Shown here: positions 16,364 through 24,640 of the stretch, in pieces
Layout of the letters: every line of letters starts with the position of its first letter
How positions within the stretch are numbered: position 1 is the first letter of the stretch
Translations under genes and position numbers: made by a program
Notes under the pieces: model-generated
Told to the model about the DNA's origin: nothing
Seen by the model: the letters and a program-made list of their open reading frames with translations, nothing else
Database searches by the model: none
Source of the DNA: DSQK01 sp964550175
GTDB taxonomy: Archaea > Nanobdellota > Nanobdellia > Woesearchaeales > ARS49
Direction: 5' to 3'
Assembly (NCBI GenBank): GCA_964550175.1
Contig: CAZJXP010000001.1
Span: 124,001-188,000, forward strand
DNA: 64,000 bases

Positions 16364-16654
16364 ATGGGGGATAGATTAAAACCGGAATCATTAGTGCACT
16401 TGCTGTCAGAGCATAATATCGAATCATTTGATATCGACTCCGGCGACCAAAAACGCGAAGGCGAACGAGTCTATGAAGTGAAAGTGCACTACGTCGGCCA
16501 GTTCAACCGGCTCGCGAAAAACTTGGGGCAAAAGACCTCGCGCGTCCCGATGGAAGACGGCAGCGCGCGCTACCAATTCCCGTACAAGGGCTGGACATTC
16601 TACACCATCAACGAGAACAAGATGAGCGACAGCCAACGGATGTACCTCGCATGA
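16364..16654 (+). CDS. Unknown 96-aa protein
   Basis: I do not recognise this soluble protein. It has a strand-rich core (YEVKVHYVGQFNRLAKN, then a YQFPYKGWTFYTI stretch). A TATA-like TTATTTATAAAG is about 26 bp upstream, so it is leaderless. Its stop overlaps the start of the P-loop ATPase by 4 bp, so it belongs to the same operon and may assist that protein. Confidence 0.55.
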   Translation: MGDRLKPESLVHLLSEHNIESFDIDSGDQKREGERVYEVKVHYVGQFNRLAKNLGQKTSRVPMEDGSARYQFPYKGWTFYTINENKMSDSQRMYLA

Positions 16655-17544
16655 GCCGCCCCAAAAAGAAGCATCAAGCCATCAAGTTCCTCGACAACCT
16701 CTATTGGTGCCTCAAAATGGTCGGCCTGTTCTTCTGGTGGTCCGTCAAGTTCGAATACCTGGGAGTAATGTCCATCGTCGATTCCATCCGCGCGTTCGCG
16801 GGAAAGACGCCTACAAGCAAAGACGTCAAAGGAAAGACTGCGGAAAAAGTGACGGAAACGGTTGCGCCGGCTAAAAAACAAAAGTCCGCGAGCAAAGAAC
16901 CGGCTGTGTTTGCGGCGCTGGAACCCGTTTCGACCTTGAAAGGGGAGTTCGAGAAGTTTGACGAGCGCATCCAAAAAACATCATCCATCGTGCTGATTGC
17001 CGGCCGGCGAGGCTCAGGCAAGAGCGCACTCGGGTTCCGAATCCTTGAGAATATTCATGCATCCACGAAACGGGCAGCATATGTCTTGGGCGTAAAGCAA
17101 GAAGTCTTGCCGTTCTGGATTGACTCGGTTGAAAAGCTCGAAGACGTCAAGAACGGCGGCATCGTGTTGATTGACGAAGGAGCGATTTCCTTCAACGCGC
17201 GCGACTCGATGTCCAAGAAGAACAAGGCGTTAGGCGGGCTATTGGCCGTCGCGCGACATAAGGATTTGACCTTATTGTTGATTACGCAGAACACTGGCAT
17301 GATTGACAAGAACGTCCTGAATTTGACGGATACCATTCTCTTAAAGGAAGGCTCATTGCTGCAGGAAAAGATGGAACGCAGCGTCATGAAGAAGATATAC
17401 ACGGACGCCAACACGGAACTGAACAAAATCGCCCAGGAAGACCGATTGGCGCACGTTTATGTGTTTGATAATGATTTTGAAGGGGTTGTCAAGGTTGCGT
17501 TGCCTTCATTCTGGACGTCGAATGTGAGCAAGAACCAGGCTTGA
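16651..17544 (+). CDS. Membrane-tethered P-loop ATPase
   Basis: The 297-aa protein has a Walker A motif AGRRGSGKSA (about residue 115-124), a Walker B motif GIVLIDEGA, and an LLLITQNTG sensor-like strand. This layout resembles HerA/FtsK-like or Zot-type ATPases. A hydrophobic segment near residues 17-40 (YWCLKMVGLFFWW) could tether it to the membrane, followed by a Lys/Thr/Ala-rich linker. It may pump DNA or drive assembly of a surface structure; the role is not established. The gene overlaps the 96-aa gene upstream. Confidence 0.65.
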   Translation: MSRPKKKHQAIKFLDNLYWCLKMVGLFFWWSVKFEYLGVMSIVDSIRAFAGKTPTSKDVKGKTAEKVTETVAPAKKQKSASKEPAVFAALEPVSTLKGEFEKFDERIQKTSSIVLIAGRRGSGKSALGFRILENIHASTKRAAYVLGVKQEVLPFWIDSVEKLEDVKNGGIVLIDEGAISFNARDSMSKKNKALGGLLAVARHKDLTLLLITQNTGMIDKNVLNLTDTILLKEGSLLQEKMERSVMKKIYTDANTELNKIAQEDRLAHVYVFDNDFEGVVKVALPSFWTSNVSKNQA

Positions 17545-17660
17545 GCGCTTCAATACATTAACGCCAAAACATTTAAGTATGCGAACTTCTTTCTTCGTAT
17601 TATGCAAAAGCGTGCTATGTGGAAGTTTTTTGTATATTATTGGTAGTTCTAAACTCGTCA

Positions 17661-17731
17661 CTCCCCATAGCTTAACGGCAAAGTAATCGGCTGTAGCCCG
17701 AAAGATGCTGGTTCGACTCCTGCTGGGGAGA
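17661..17731 (+). tRNA. tRNA-Tyr(GTA)
   Basis: The acceptor stem CTCCCCA/TGGGGAG starts with C1-G72, the archaeal/eukaryotic tyrosine identity pair. The anticodon loop CTGTAGC gives GTA, and the T arm is TGCTGG/TTCGACT/CCTGC-like. A TATA-like TGTATATTATT lies about 27 bp upstream. The promoter of the SET-domain gene overlaps the tRNA 3' end. Confidence 0.93.
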
Positions 17732-17763
17732 TTTTATAAGGGTCATAAAATACAGTACTAACG

Positions 17764-18168
17764 ATGAAGCCTTCACTCGAGTCTCCTTTTCTTTCAGTCA
17801 GCAAGTCGAAACTCCACGGCCGCGGGGTGTTCGCGAGAACCAAGATTCCGAAGAACACGACGCTTATCGAGTACACGGGCGAAAAGATCACCCGCGCCGA
17901 ATGCCTTCGAAGAGACAAGCTCCAGAAAGGATCATTCTACGTGTTCAAGCTGAACGACGATTGGGGCGTCGATGGCGCCACCGGCGGGGATGCGCGCTTG
18001 ATCAACCACTCCTGCGACCCGAACTGCAAATACTTCCGCAGAAACGGCAAAATCTGGATTCGCTCAATCAAGAAAATCAAGCAAGGAGAAGAAATCACCT
18101 ATTTCTACGGCGCGGACGGAGAGCACAAGTGCAACTGCAAGGGAAAGAGCTGCACAGGATGGATGTAA
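17764..18168 (+). CDS. SET-domain protein methyltransferase
   Basis: The 134-aa protein is a complete small SET domain: GRGVFARTKIPKNTTLIEYTG at the N-terminus, the RLINHSCDPNC motif near residue 80, and EEITYFYG near the C-terminus. A post-SET Cys cluster follows (CNCKGKSC), which binds zinc and completes the lysine channel. It should transfer methyl groups from SAM to a lysine on a protein. Its start is leaderless behind a TATTTTATAAGG-type box that overlaps the tRNA-Tyr end. SET proteins are rare in archaea; possible substrates are chromatin or translation proteins, which is inference. Confidence 0.9.
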   Translation: MKPSLESPFLSVSKSKLHGRGVFARTKIPKNTTLIEYTGEKITRAECLRRDKLQKGSFYVFKLNDDWGVDGATGGDARLINHSCDPNCKYFRRNGKIWIRSIKKIKQGEEITYFYGADGEHKCNCKGKSCTGWM

Positions 18169-18169
18169 A

Positions 18170-18439
18170 TTAAATAGGATGTGATTTAAGATAGGCGTCA
18201 AGCGCCTCTTGCACAATTGTCGCGATCTTTCTTTCGCTCATTCGGGAATAGGCCACCAACGCATCGTACTCTTTTCGAGGAAGCATTCCGATGTCAAGCG
18301 TCTGCCGGACGACATAGGCCATTGATTTGTGCAATTGGTACGCGCGTAATTTCAGGGCGTCGTACTGGTGGCGTTCAATGAGTGCCAGGAGCGCGACTCT
18401 GCCTTTTTTCCCGTGAGTCTTGATTTTGGCTTCGAGTGA
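18170..18439 (-). CDS. Putative tandem ribbon-helix-helix DNA-binding protein
   Basis: The 89-aa protein appears to contain two ribbon-helix-helix-like units. The second ends in SERKIATIVQEALDAYLKSH, which is close to the second helix of CopG/Arc-type repressors. The first has a matching strand-helix-helix pattern ending in MAYVVRQTLDIGM. ATG at 18439 is preferred over a TTG at 18457 because a CTTTTTAAAGC box lies about 26 bp upstream. It is probably a transcription regulator or antitoxin. No toxin is evident beside it, unless the 110-aa orphan upstream serves. Confidence 0.5.
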   Translation of the reverse strand, partial: SLEAKIKTHGKKGRVALLALIERHQYDALKLRAYQLHKSMAYVVRQTLDIGMLPRKEYDALVAYSRMSERKIATIVQEALDAYLKSHPI

Positions 18440-18486
18440 CATGACAGAATAGGTCAAAATGCGCTTTAAAAAGCTTTAGGGAGAAA

Positions 18487-18819
18487 CTACTTCAGCGCTT
18501 CGTACGCGTCGCTCAGCTGTCGATATCTGCCGAACTGCACCTTAAAGTCATTCGGGTCAGAATAGCTTCCTTCCTGGATAATCCTGCGCTGCTGGCGCCG
18601 AACCAATCCCTCGAGTCGCTTTGCCTGCTCTTCATCCGCCAATTCAGAAAGCGCATCTTGAAGCACAACAGCATAGCTCACTGATCCACTCATATTTCTA
18701 TGGCTCGAACATCTCTTATTAAACGTTTCCAATTCTCTCACTCCTGACCGTACGATTTTCAATTCGCTCGAAGAAAACGCAGGCATTTCCTGCACATAGT
18801 GTCTGTTTTCGATGATCAT
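18487..18819 (-). CDS. Unknown 110-aa protein
   Basis: I do not recognise this protein. It is helical and charged, with a VRRQQRRIIQEG stretch and a FGRYRQLSDAYEALK C-terminus. A CATATAAACC box about 26 bp upstream of ATG 18819 suggests a leaderless start, and lies in the 3' end of ftsZ. It may belong with the ribbon-helix-helix gene downstream on the same strand. Confidence 0.45.
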   Translation of the reverse strand: MIIENRHYVQEMPAFSSSELKIVRSGVRELETFNKRCSSHRNMSGSVSYAVVLQDALSELADEEQAKRLEGLVRRQQRRIIQEGSYSDPNDFKVQFGRYRQLSDAYEALK

Positions 18820-18846
18820 AAATGAAAAAGGAAAAAAATAATTGGT

Positions 18847-19920
18847 TTATATGGTTTCGATGCCCAGGTCTTCGTTGCGGTGCAACGCCTGTGCGGACGG
18901 CTTGCGACTGTCGTTCTTGCCGAGGATCCACGGTGACTTGACACCGGTCACGATGGTCATGACCAAGATCTTGCCCTTCATGGATTCTTCGACTCGAGCG
19001 CCCCAGATGACGTTCGCGTCCTCGTCCATTGAAGCGGTGACTAATTCACCGACACGGTTGATTTCGTCGAGCGTCATGTCCGGACCGCCGGTGACGTGAA
19101 TCAAAGCGCCAGTCGCGCCGTTGTACTTGATGTCGAGCAACGGGTTCGACAAGGCTCCCTTGACGGCCTCTTCGACACGGTTGTTGGTGTCAGATGAGCC
19201 GATGCCGATGGCGGCGACGCCGCCGTTGGTCATGATTGCCTTGACGTCAGCGTAGTCCAAGTTGACAAGCGACGGGATTGCGATGGTTTCGACGATTCCC
19301 TTGATCATCGTTGCGATGAGCTCGTTCGCGACAGCGAAGGCCTGCTGGACCGGCAAGTTTCCCGCGATCTGGACGAGTCGGTTGTTGTCGATGACGACGA
19401 CCGTGTCCGAGTTCTGTCGAAGCTGCTGGAGTCCGAATTCTGCCTTGTCGACTCGCGCTCGTTCGATGTTGAACGGCATCGTTACTGTGCCGATGACGAT
19501 GGAGCCGGTTTCCTTTGCGACTGCCGCAACAACAGGGGCAGCTCCCGTACCGGTGCCGCCGCCCATGCCTGCGCAGATGAAGACCATGTCCGAGCCGCGC
19601 AAGGATTCCTTGAGCGCCATGATGGACTCTTGAGCTGACTCAGCGCCCTTCTGCGGGAAGCCGCCGCAACCCAGTCCGCGAGTAGTGTCTCGGCCGAGCA
19701 GGAACTTCTTGTCCGCTTCAGAGATGTCCAAGTGCTGCTTGTCCGTGTTGACCGCAAGAATTTCCGCTCCCTTGATGCCCTTCTTGTAGAGCCAGGATAC
19801 CATGTTGTTGCCGGCGCCGCCGACACCAATCACCTTGATGTTTGCGTGACCGACATTGAGATCGTCTTCACTGCCGTAACTCGATTGCTGTTTCATGGCA
19901 CTCTGCACTACGAAGTCCAT
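18847..19920 (-). CDS. ftsZ: Cell division GTPase FtsZ
   Basis: The 357-aa protein is a full FtsZ: GVGGAGNNMV at the N-terminus, the tubulin signature GMGGGTGTGAAP, the T7 synergy loop with NLDYADVKAIM, and a variable C-terminal tail ending in a short conserved-like motif (NEDLGIETI). It polymerises with GTP into the division ring. The SepF-like membrane anchor is encoded at 42362. A promoter with TATA-like ATTTATATATC near 20182 implies a leader of about 230 nt upstream of the ATG. Confidence 0.97.
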   Translation of the reverse strand: MDFVVQSAMKQQSSYGSEDDLNVGHANIKVIGVGGAGNNMVSWLYKKGIKGAEILAVNTDKQHLDISEADKKFLLGRDTTRGLGCGGFPQKGAESAQESIMALKESLRGSDMVFICAGMGGGTGTGAAPVVAAVAKETGSIVIGTVTMPFNIERARVDKAEFGLQQLRQNSDTVVVIDNNRLVQIAGNLPVQQAFAVANELIATMIKGIVETIAIPSLVNLDYADVKAIMTNGGVAAIGIGSSDTNNRVEEAVKGALSNPLLDIKYNGATGALIHVTGGPDMTLDEINRVGELVTASMDEDANVIWGARVEESMKGKILVMTIVTGVKSPWILGKNDSRKPSAQALHRNEDLGIETI

Positions 19921-20190
19921 TTTCTTTTCCCTCTTTTTCCCGCGCGGCCCGAAACGGTATGTCCCGAGAGCGCTTCTTTTTTTTACTTGGCGGAAACCTT
20001 ACGTCCCGCATGCAGGCACAGATGTGCCGGTGAGTATGAAACGGGCCCTCGGTGTGGGTTTGGGGGGGTGGTTTTTCTAAGAAAAACGCGAGAGAGCCCG
20101 TCTGTTGATTGTCAACATTGCGTTCTGAGAACGTAATGCACCATTTCTGTATACTGAGATATACCATAGGCTACTGATATATAAATGTTA
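19921..20190 (-). promoter_or_regulatory. Long structured ftsZ leader and divergent promoter region
   Basis: Reading toward ftsZ, the leader holds a long hairpin (CGGGCCCTC at 20042-20050 with GAGAGCCCG at 20092-20100) that encloses the perfect palindrome GTTTTTC-TAA-GAAAAAC (20071-20087). A separate GGCAC-AGAT-GTGCC hairpin lies at 20015-20028. There is a run of seven G/C and an A/T tract near 19974-19984. Nothing matches a riboswitch I know. The remaining bases to 20318 carry two TATA-like boxes, one for each divergent gene. Confidence 0.4.
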
Positions 20191-20318
20191 CGATTAGGGG
20201 CGAAAAAAGGTCATTTTCGGGCACTTCAAGAAAGCCGTTTTGTCGACGGTAAAAATCGTGCCAATGCATCAAATTTATATACTGGGATTCATAAAGCACA
20301 CTTTGTTGGGAATACACT

Positions 20319-20720
20319 ATGGTCATCCTATTTGACAGATTCAACCTGCCGGAAGACATCTTCGAGATAATCTTCTCGACGGGACAGCAGACTATTGTCG
20401 CCCGCGAACTGATCAAGTTCATGGCCGAGCACACGGGCGAGATTACCAAGACTGAGATGTCCCTTTTTGCGACCCAACTCCACGACGGCGTCTACGAGAC
20501 GACGCTTGACGACGGCCAATACAAGGGCAAGAAGGTCAAGCTCTCGTATAACAAACGACAATTCTACGACCGAATCCTCACGCCGATGAAAGCGATGGGA
20601 CTGATCGACTACGACCTGTATAAGAAAACGTACAAGATTTCGATCAAGTTCTCAAATGATTTAATGAAAGTCGGGTTACAGTGGAAGACGGAATTGAGAA
20701 AGTACGGCGTTAATTTATGA
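20319..20720 (+). CDS. Unknown 133-aa protein, possible winged helix
   Basis: The protein has an N-terminal region with helices that could form a winged-helix unit (VARELIKFMAEHTGEITKTEM, FYDRILTPMKAMGLI), and a basic C-terminus (YKKTYKISIKFS). A TATA-like TTTATATACTGG lies about 40 bp upstream. No enzyme motif is seen. Its stop overlaps the convergent 616-aa gene by 6 bp. A transcriptional role is possible but unproven. Confidence 0.5.
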   Translation: MVILFDRFNLPEDIFEIIFSTGQQTIVARELIKFMAEHTGEITKTEMSLFATQLHDGVYETTLDDGQYKGKKVKLSYNKRQFYDRILTPMKAMGLIDYDLYKKTYKISIKFSNDLMKVGLQWKTELRKYGVNL

Positions 20721-22565
20721 TTGAGTAGTTTCAATCTTTTGAATAGCATACTTTGCTTTTACTTGTAGGAATAGTTGCGTGAATTCTTTTGCAAACGAGT
20801 AATAACCGGAAATTGCGGTCGCCCGAGGCTTTAAAAATTGATGGAGCTCTTTTACCGTTTGAATTAAACACACTTCGCGGCCCTTAAATAAAGTTGAGTT
20901 GTCCGACGCGAACTGTCGTCGACACCAATATTCAACTGCGAGTTGATCTTCAAATTCATTTTTGATTTGAGTGTAGGTGGTACGATCGCGGTTTTTTAAC
21001 GTTGAACGAATCTCTTTTAATGCAGCTAACTGATCAGGTAAAAGAGTATTTCCATCGTGATTGCAAGACACAGGATGCCATTCGATAAGAACATCCGGAA
21101 GAATGAAATCAAAAATACACCGCGTATTCCCATTTTCTTGATAGGTGACGCCTGGTTGAATCTTAAACTGAGGTAAGTATTTTTCAAAGAGTAAAGCGAC
21201 AGCAGCTTCTGTTGCTGACGCTGCAAAAAAACGGTTTTCGACATGATATTTTCCGGGTTGATGCTTACATCGGTTGGCTGCGGCAATAGCTAACGCTTCT
21301 AATGTTTCTGGAAGATGCTCATAATGTCGTTCAACTTGGCCGTTTTTTCTGCTCTTAGCTTCCTCAAATTGTTCTGTCGTGATCTTTTCCAAAAGGATTG
21401 CGCGATGCAGGTAATTCGACAGGGATTTTAAATCATACTTTGTGCGAAGTTCTGCAGGAGTGTCGTCAAAATAAACATAGTCATATGCAAGCGCTGCTGT
21501 TTGGTCGTCGGACAAAGAGCGGCGCCGGATGGCAATTCGTTCATAGAACTCTTTACCCCTGCTTTTCATGATTGTTGATTTTCTACGTCCAACCGCTTCG
21601 CGTTTTTGTTCAAGGGTTAAATATCCTAACTTAACCGCATGCCGTAGTTGGTTTGCAATAGGAACATTATATTTTTCTGCCAGTGCCGTGTGAGAAAGGT
21701 CGCCGTGCACAAAATCTTGCACTAATGCGTTTAATTGTTCATTTGATAATTTACTGTTCGAAATTCTTATGCTGTCGATCGCTTCAGGTTTGAGTGTCCA
21801 ATTCTTTCGTGCAGTGATGGTTTGTTTTTTACCGGCAGCATAGCGTTGTTCATTGGTGATGAAACCTAAGGTTACAGCACGACTTAATTGAGATCCAATA
21901 TCTTTTATTTTGTAGTTACGTTCAAGTTCATCTGAAGAACTTTCTAAAGCAACGTATTTGTTTGCCAGTATTTTGAGTTGATTCGCAGTAAGCTTGCTGG
22001 TTCCTCCTCTTCGTTTTACGGCGTTATTGAGCTCATCTTTCGTAATAATTTTGCGCCGTACGGCCTGTTTCAAAAAGCGATGAAAGTTATTTTTTAGACC
22101 AAAAATTGTCAGCATCTCTTGCATATCATCATCAAACAGAAGATAATCATGAGCAAGACCATGCAATTGTAAATACGTTAGTTTGTTTCTTGGATTGCGT
22201 CTTTCTTTTGACTCTTTTCTTTGACTTTCATTCAAAAATCCTCTTTTGATAGCATGATGTAATTGCCGGGGTAAGTCATTCACTTCGTATTTTCCTTCAA
22301 GTTCCTTTTCAGAATCATCAAAATAGAGGAAATCATGGGCGAGCGCCTCTAATTCATATTTGCTCAGTCTCGTTCCGGCATGGCGTCGATATGTTCCATA
22401 CTTTCGCTCTTCATTTGTAATGATGTTTATTTCAACAGCATAACGCACCTGACGCGGAACATTTCCAACCCCATAAATTTCTTTTAATTCATCAACCGAT
22501 TCATCGAAATAGACGAAATCATACGCTAATAAGATGAGTGATTCAAGAGGGAACTTCGCAGGCAT
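20715..22565 (-). CDS. Six-repeat HTH protein with a C-terminal nuclease-like domain
   Basis: The 616-aa protein contains about six tandem modules of 60-80 aa (residues about 6-66, 67-128, 129-191, 192-272, 273-350, 351-410). Each has a pattern like LxxxxLxxLAxDxxYFDDS, ELxxKYxV, then LPRQLHHAI and EQR. The unit resembles a helix-turn-helix; the fifth copy (ALAEKYNVPIANQLRHAV) is the clearest. The C-terminal domain (about 440-600) has E453, then FDFILPDVLIEWH with D486, E495 and H497. This recalls the Vsr/DUF559 branch of PD-(D/E)XK nucleases, with Lys replaced by His. The gene is visibly AT-richer than its neighbours and has no partner gene, so transfer is plausible. Nuclease activity is inferred. 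Confidence 0.7.
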   Translation of the reverse strand: MPAKFPLESLILLAYDFVYFDESVDELKEIYGVGNVPRQVRYAVEINIITNEERKYGTYRRHAGTRLSKYELEALAHDFLYFDDSEKELEGKYEVNDLPRQLHHAIKRGFLNESQRKESKERRNPRNKLTYLQLHGLAHDYLLFDDDMQEMLTIFGLKNNFHRFLKQAVRRKIITKDELNNAVKRRGGTSKLTANQLKILANKYVALESSSDELERNYKIKDIGSQLSRAVTLGFITNEQRYAAGKKQTITARKNWTLKPEAIDSIRISNSKLSNEQLNALVQDFVHGDLSHTALAEKYNVPIANQLRHAVKLGYLTLEQKREAVGRRKSTIMKSRGKEFYERIAIRRRSLSDDQTAALAYDYVYFDDTPAELRTKYDLKSLSNYLHRAILLEKITTEQFEEAKSRKNGQVERHYEHLPETLEALAIAAANRCKHQPGKYHVENRFFAASATEAAVALLFEKYLPQFKIQPGVTYQENGNTRCIFDFILPDVLIEWHPVSCNHDGNTLLPDQLAALKEIRSTLKNRDRTTYTQIKNEFEDQLAVEYWCRRQFASDNSTLFKGREVCLIQTVKELHQFLKPRATAISGYYSFAKEFTQLFLQVKAKYAIQKIETTQS

Positions 22566-22603
22566 TTGTGACTACTGCGCAGTTACTATTTAAAAAACTA
22601 TCG

Positions 22604-23494
22604 CTATTTCGTCAGCCGTTCGCAGCCGTCTTTCGTTATCAAGAACGTGTGCTCGTATACTGCGACGAAGGAGCCCTCGTCCTCGACCAGCGGCGGATGC
22701 GGGTGCAGCATGCCTGCCTGCAACAAATCTCGCAGAGCGAGATTGACCTTGCCGATGCCGAACTTCGCGCTCAACCAGCGCGTCGTGAACGGCAGCGGGC
22801 CATATTCTTCCTCGATGAACTTCAAAACTTCGCGCGCGTAAGGGGAACGCACCGGCTTTTTCTGCGTCAACGAAAACAGGTTCGACAGTTCCTGCTCGTG
22901 AATCATGCCCGAGCCGTCCGTCGCGAAAGGCTCGATCGCGATGATCTGGCCTTCCTTCAGCGTCTCGGCCTCCTTGACGTAGATGTTCGGCACCGTCGGA
23001 AAATCGTGGATTTCCCACTGCGTGATGCCGTGGCCGGACAGGTTCTTGACCGGACGAAGATTGTGTTTGAGAATGGTTTCTTGGATGACTTTGCCGACTT
23101 CACCGAGATGCACGCCGGGCTTGAGCATCTTTTCCGCGGCCAAAAGCGCGGACTCTGATGCCTTGACAAAATTACCGTGCTTGCCGGACAAATCAACCGT
23201 GATTGCGTTGTCGCCGACGTAGCCGTCGACGTGCGCGCCGACGTCAAGACACACCAATTCGTCCTTGAATACGCGGTCGTCGTCGGGCTCGGGCGTGTAG
23301 TGTGCCGCGATGTTGTTGCACGCGACCTGGGTCGGCCAGGCCGGACGGGCGCCCAACGATAGAATCTTCGCATCAATCTTATCGCAGACCTCGCGCATCG
23401 ACGCGCCAGGCTTGATCAGCGACGCGCCATAAAGAAGCGCTTCGTTCGCGATCTTTCCGGCCTTGCGCCATTGAGCGAGCTCTTCAGGAGTCAT
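22604..23494 (-). CDS. map: Methionine aminopeptidase, type II
   Basis: The 296-aa protein has the pita-bread fold ligands of MetAP2: HVDGYVGDNAITVD (two Asp), GHGITQWEIHDFP (His), AIEPFAT (Glu) and a last Glu in the C-terminal HEQ/FxxxHT region. A type II insertion of about 60 residues is present (about 185-255, with a helical REVLKFIEEEYGPLP segment). It removes the initiator methionine from nascent proteins in the cytoplasm and needs two metal ions. Confidence 0.95.
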   Translation of the reverse strand: MTPEELAQWRKAGKIANEALLYGASLIKPGASMREVCDKIDAKILSLGARPAWPTQVACNNIAAHYTPEPDDDRVFKDELVCLDVGAHVDGYVGDNAITVDLSGKHGNFVKASESALLAAEKMLKPGVHLGEVGKVIQETILKHNLRPVKNLSGHGITQWEIHDFPTVPNIYVKEAETLKEGQIIAIEPFATDGSGMIHEQELSNLFSLTQKKPVRSPYAREVLKFIEEEYGPLPFTTRWLSAKFGIGKVNLALRDLLQAGMLHPHPPLVEDEGSFVAVYEHTFLITKDGCERLTK

Positions 23495-23516
23495 AGTGGG
23501 AGAGTCAAAAGGGGCT

Positions 23517-23975
23517 TTAAAAGAGTTGCTGAAGTATCGGAACCCCGTACTTTCTGAAGTTGAACGAAATCCGCTCGATATGCTTTTGGGCGGATTTTGT
23601 TACGGTGATTTCGCGGAGCGATTCCTTGAGCGAGATGTATTCCGGACCATAGATTACTGGCGGCAGGCTTTTCAGGTTGATGAACGGCGCAAATAGAGCT
23701 TTGTCGAACTCGAGCTCGAATACGAGCCCGCCCGTTTTTGCGTAATTGTCCTCGAGCTCGCTCATTGCGGCATCATGGTCCGTACGCAAACGGACACCGA
23801 GCGCTTTCGCCCGATCTTTCTCCGGATATTGTTTGAGAAATCTTGCCTTTTGCTCGAAACTAACCGGCACGCGCGGAGTCTTGTAGAACATCCGCTCAAG
23901 CGGCGAAAGGATGACTCCTTCGTCGGCAAAGAACTGGATTTCGTGCATTAACGCTGAGTGGTAGACGCGGATCAT
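23517..23975 (-). CDS. Unknown 152-aa protein
   Basis: I do not recognise this protein. It has an N-terminal segment MIRVYHSALMHEIQFF that could also start at an ATG at 23948, and a C-terminal stretch with VIYGPEYISLKESLREITVTKS. It is soluble, without catalytic motifs I can name. A TTTTATTC-like box lies just upstream of the start. It is transcribed toward map, 22 bp away, so it may share a transcript. Confidence 0.5.
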   Translation of the reverse strand: MIRVYHSALMHEIQFFADEGVILSPLERMFYKTPRVPVSFEQKARFLKQYPEKDRAKALGVRLRTDHDAAMSELEDNYAKTGGLVFELEFDKALFAPFINLKSLPPVIYGPEYISLKESLREITVTKSAQKHIERISFNFRKYGVPILQQLF

Positions 23976-23990
23976 GGGTGTTTGAATAAA

Positions 23991-24120
23991 ACCATCACCA
24001 CGAGCCCTTGCGGACCCGTGATGGTGGAAAAGAGGTGTTGAGTTAAAACCAACAACCCTTGCGGATTGCTGGTGTTGTGTTTTCGCTTTAACAAAAGCAA
24101 AACACGGGAGGTGTTGAGTT
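23991..24120. repeat. Cluster of hairpins with a repeated motif
   Basis: Three stem-loops lie in a row: ACCATCAC/GTGATGGT (23991-24025), a CAACA...TGTTG hairpin around 24049-24077, and GTTTTCGCTTT/AAAGCAAAAC (about 24077-24103). The 13-mer GAGGTGTTGAGTT occurs twice (24032-24044 and 24108-24120), and CCCTTGCGGA occurs twice. The cluster lies between two minus-strand genes. It could be a terminator, a small RNA or a regulatory element. Confidence 0.5.
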
Positions 24121-24124
24121 GGAC

Positions 24125-24640
24125 TTAGTACAATATGCCAATCACTTTTCTTCGCAATTGGCTTGCCCTGACTTTGCCCGGGTCCGTCGTCGGCAAATTG
24201 TCGCCCTTCATTATCGCGAACCAGCCCTGTTCATCAGTGCCGATTTCGACGATGCGGTGGACAATGGCCGCGCCAGGTGCCAGAGGAGTTTCGTACGAGA
24301 CGATGTCCCCGACCTGCACCTGCGACGTGCTGGTGACCATAAGCTCAAGCGCCGTGGATTCCGTATCAAACACAGGATCCATCGAGTTCGTGTCCGCGAA
24401 AACCGCCGGGATTACCCCAGGTTGGTCGATTTCGACCCTGTTCTGCAGGACATGAATCTTATCCATGGTTAAGACGTCAGCCGGGCTTGGGACGTCAGCA
24501 GCGTCGCTAAAAATCGCGATCGTCTCCTGCGCCTGTTCCACGACGGGCGCCGCGTTCAGTGCGGTCGTGCTGGCAAGCCAGCCGAGCGAGAACGCCAGCA
24601 ACACCGTGATGCACTGCTGCACCGAAGGAATCTTAATCAT
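24125..24640 (-). CDS. Sec11-type signal peptidase I (S26 family)
   Basis: The 171-aa protein has one N-terminal membrane helix, then the S26 motif TNSMDPVF with the nucleophile Ser, a VSYETP strand, and AIVHRI with a catalytic His instead of the bacterial Lys, as in archaeal and ER signal peptidases. A KGDNLPTTDPG segment supplies the last Asp. It cleaves signal peptides outside the membrane. The ATG is leaderless at 24640, with a TATA-like GCTTATATAC about 30 bp upstream, and the promoter carries operator-like repeats. Confidence 0.85.
   Translation of the reverse strand: MIKIPSVQQCITVLLAFSLGWLASTTALNAAPVVEQAQETIAIFSDAADVPSPADVLTMDKIHVLQNRVEIDQPGVIPAVFADTNSMDPVFDTESTALELMVTSTSQVQVGDIVSYETPLAPGAAIVHRIVEIGTDEQGWFAIMKGDNLPTTDPGKVRASQLRRKVIGILY

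Noticed and set aside
19921..20190. Known riboswitch in the ftsZ leader
   Set aside because: No match to the consensus of fluoride, TPP, SAM or other classes that I know.
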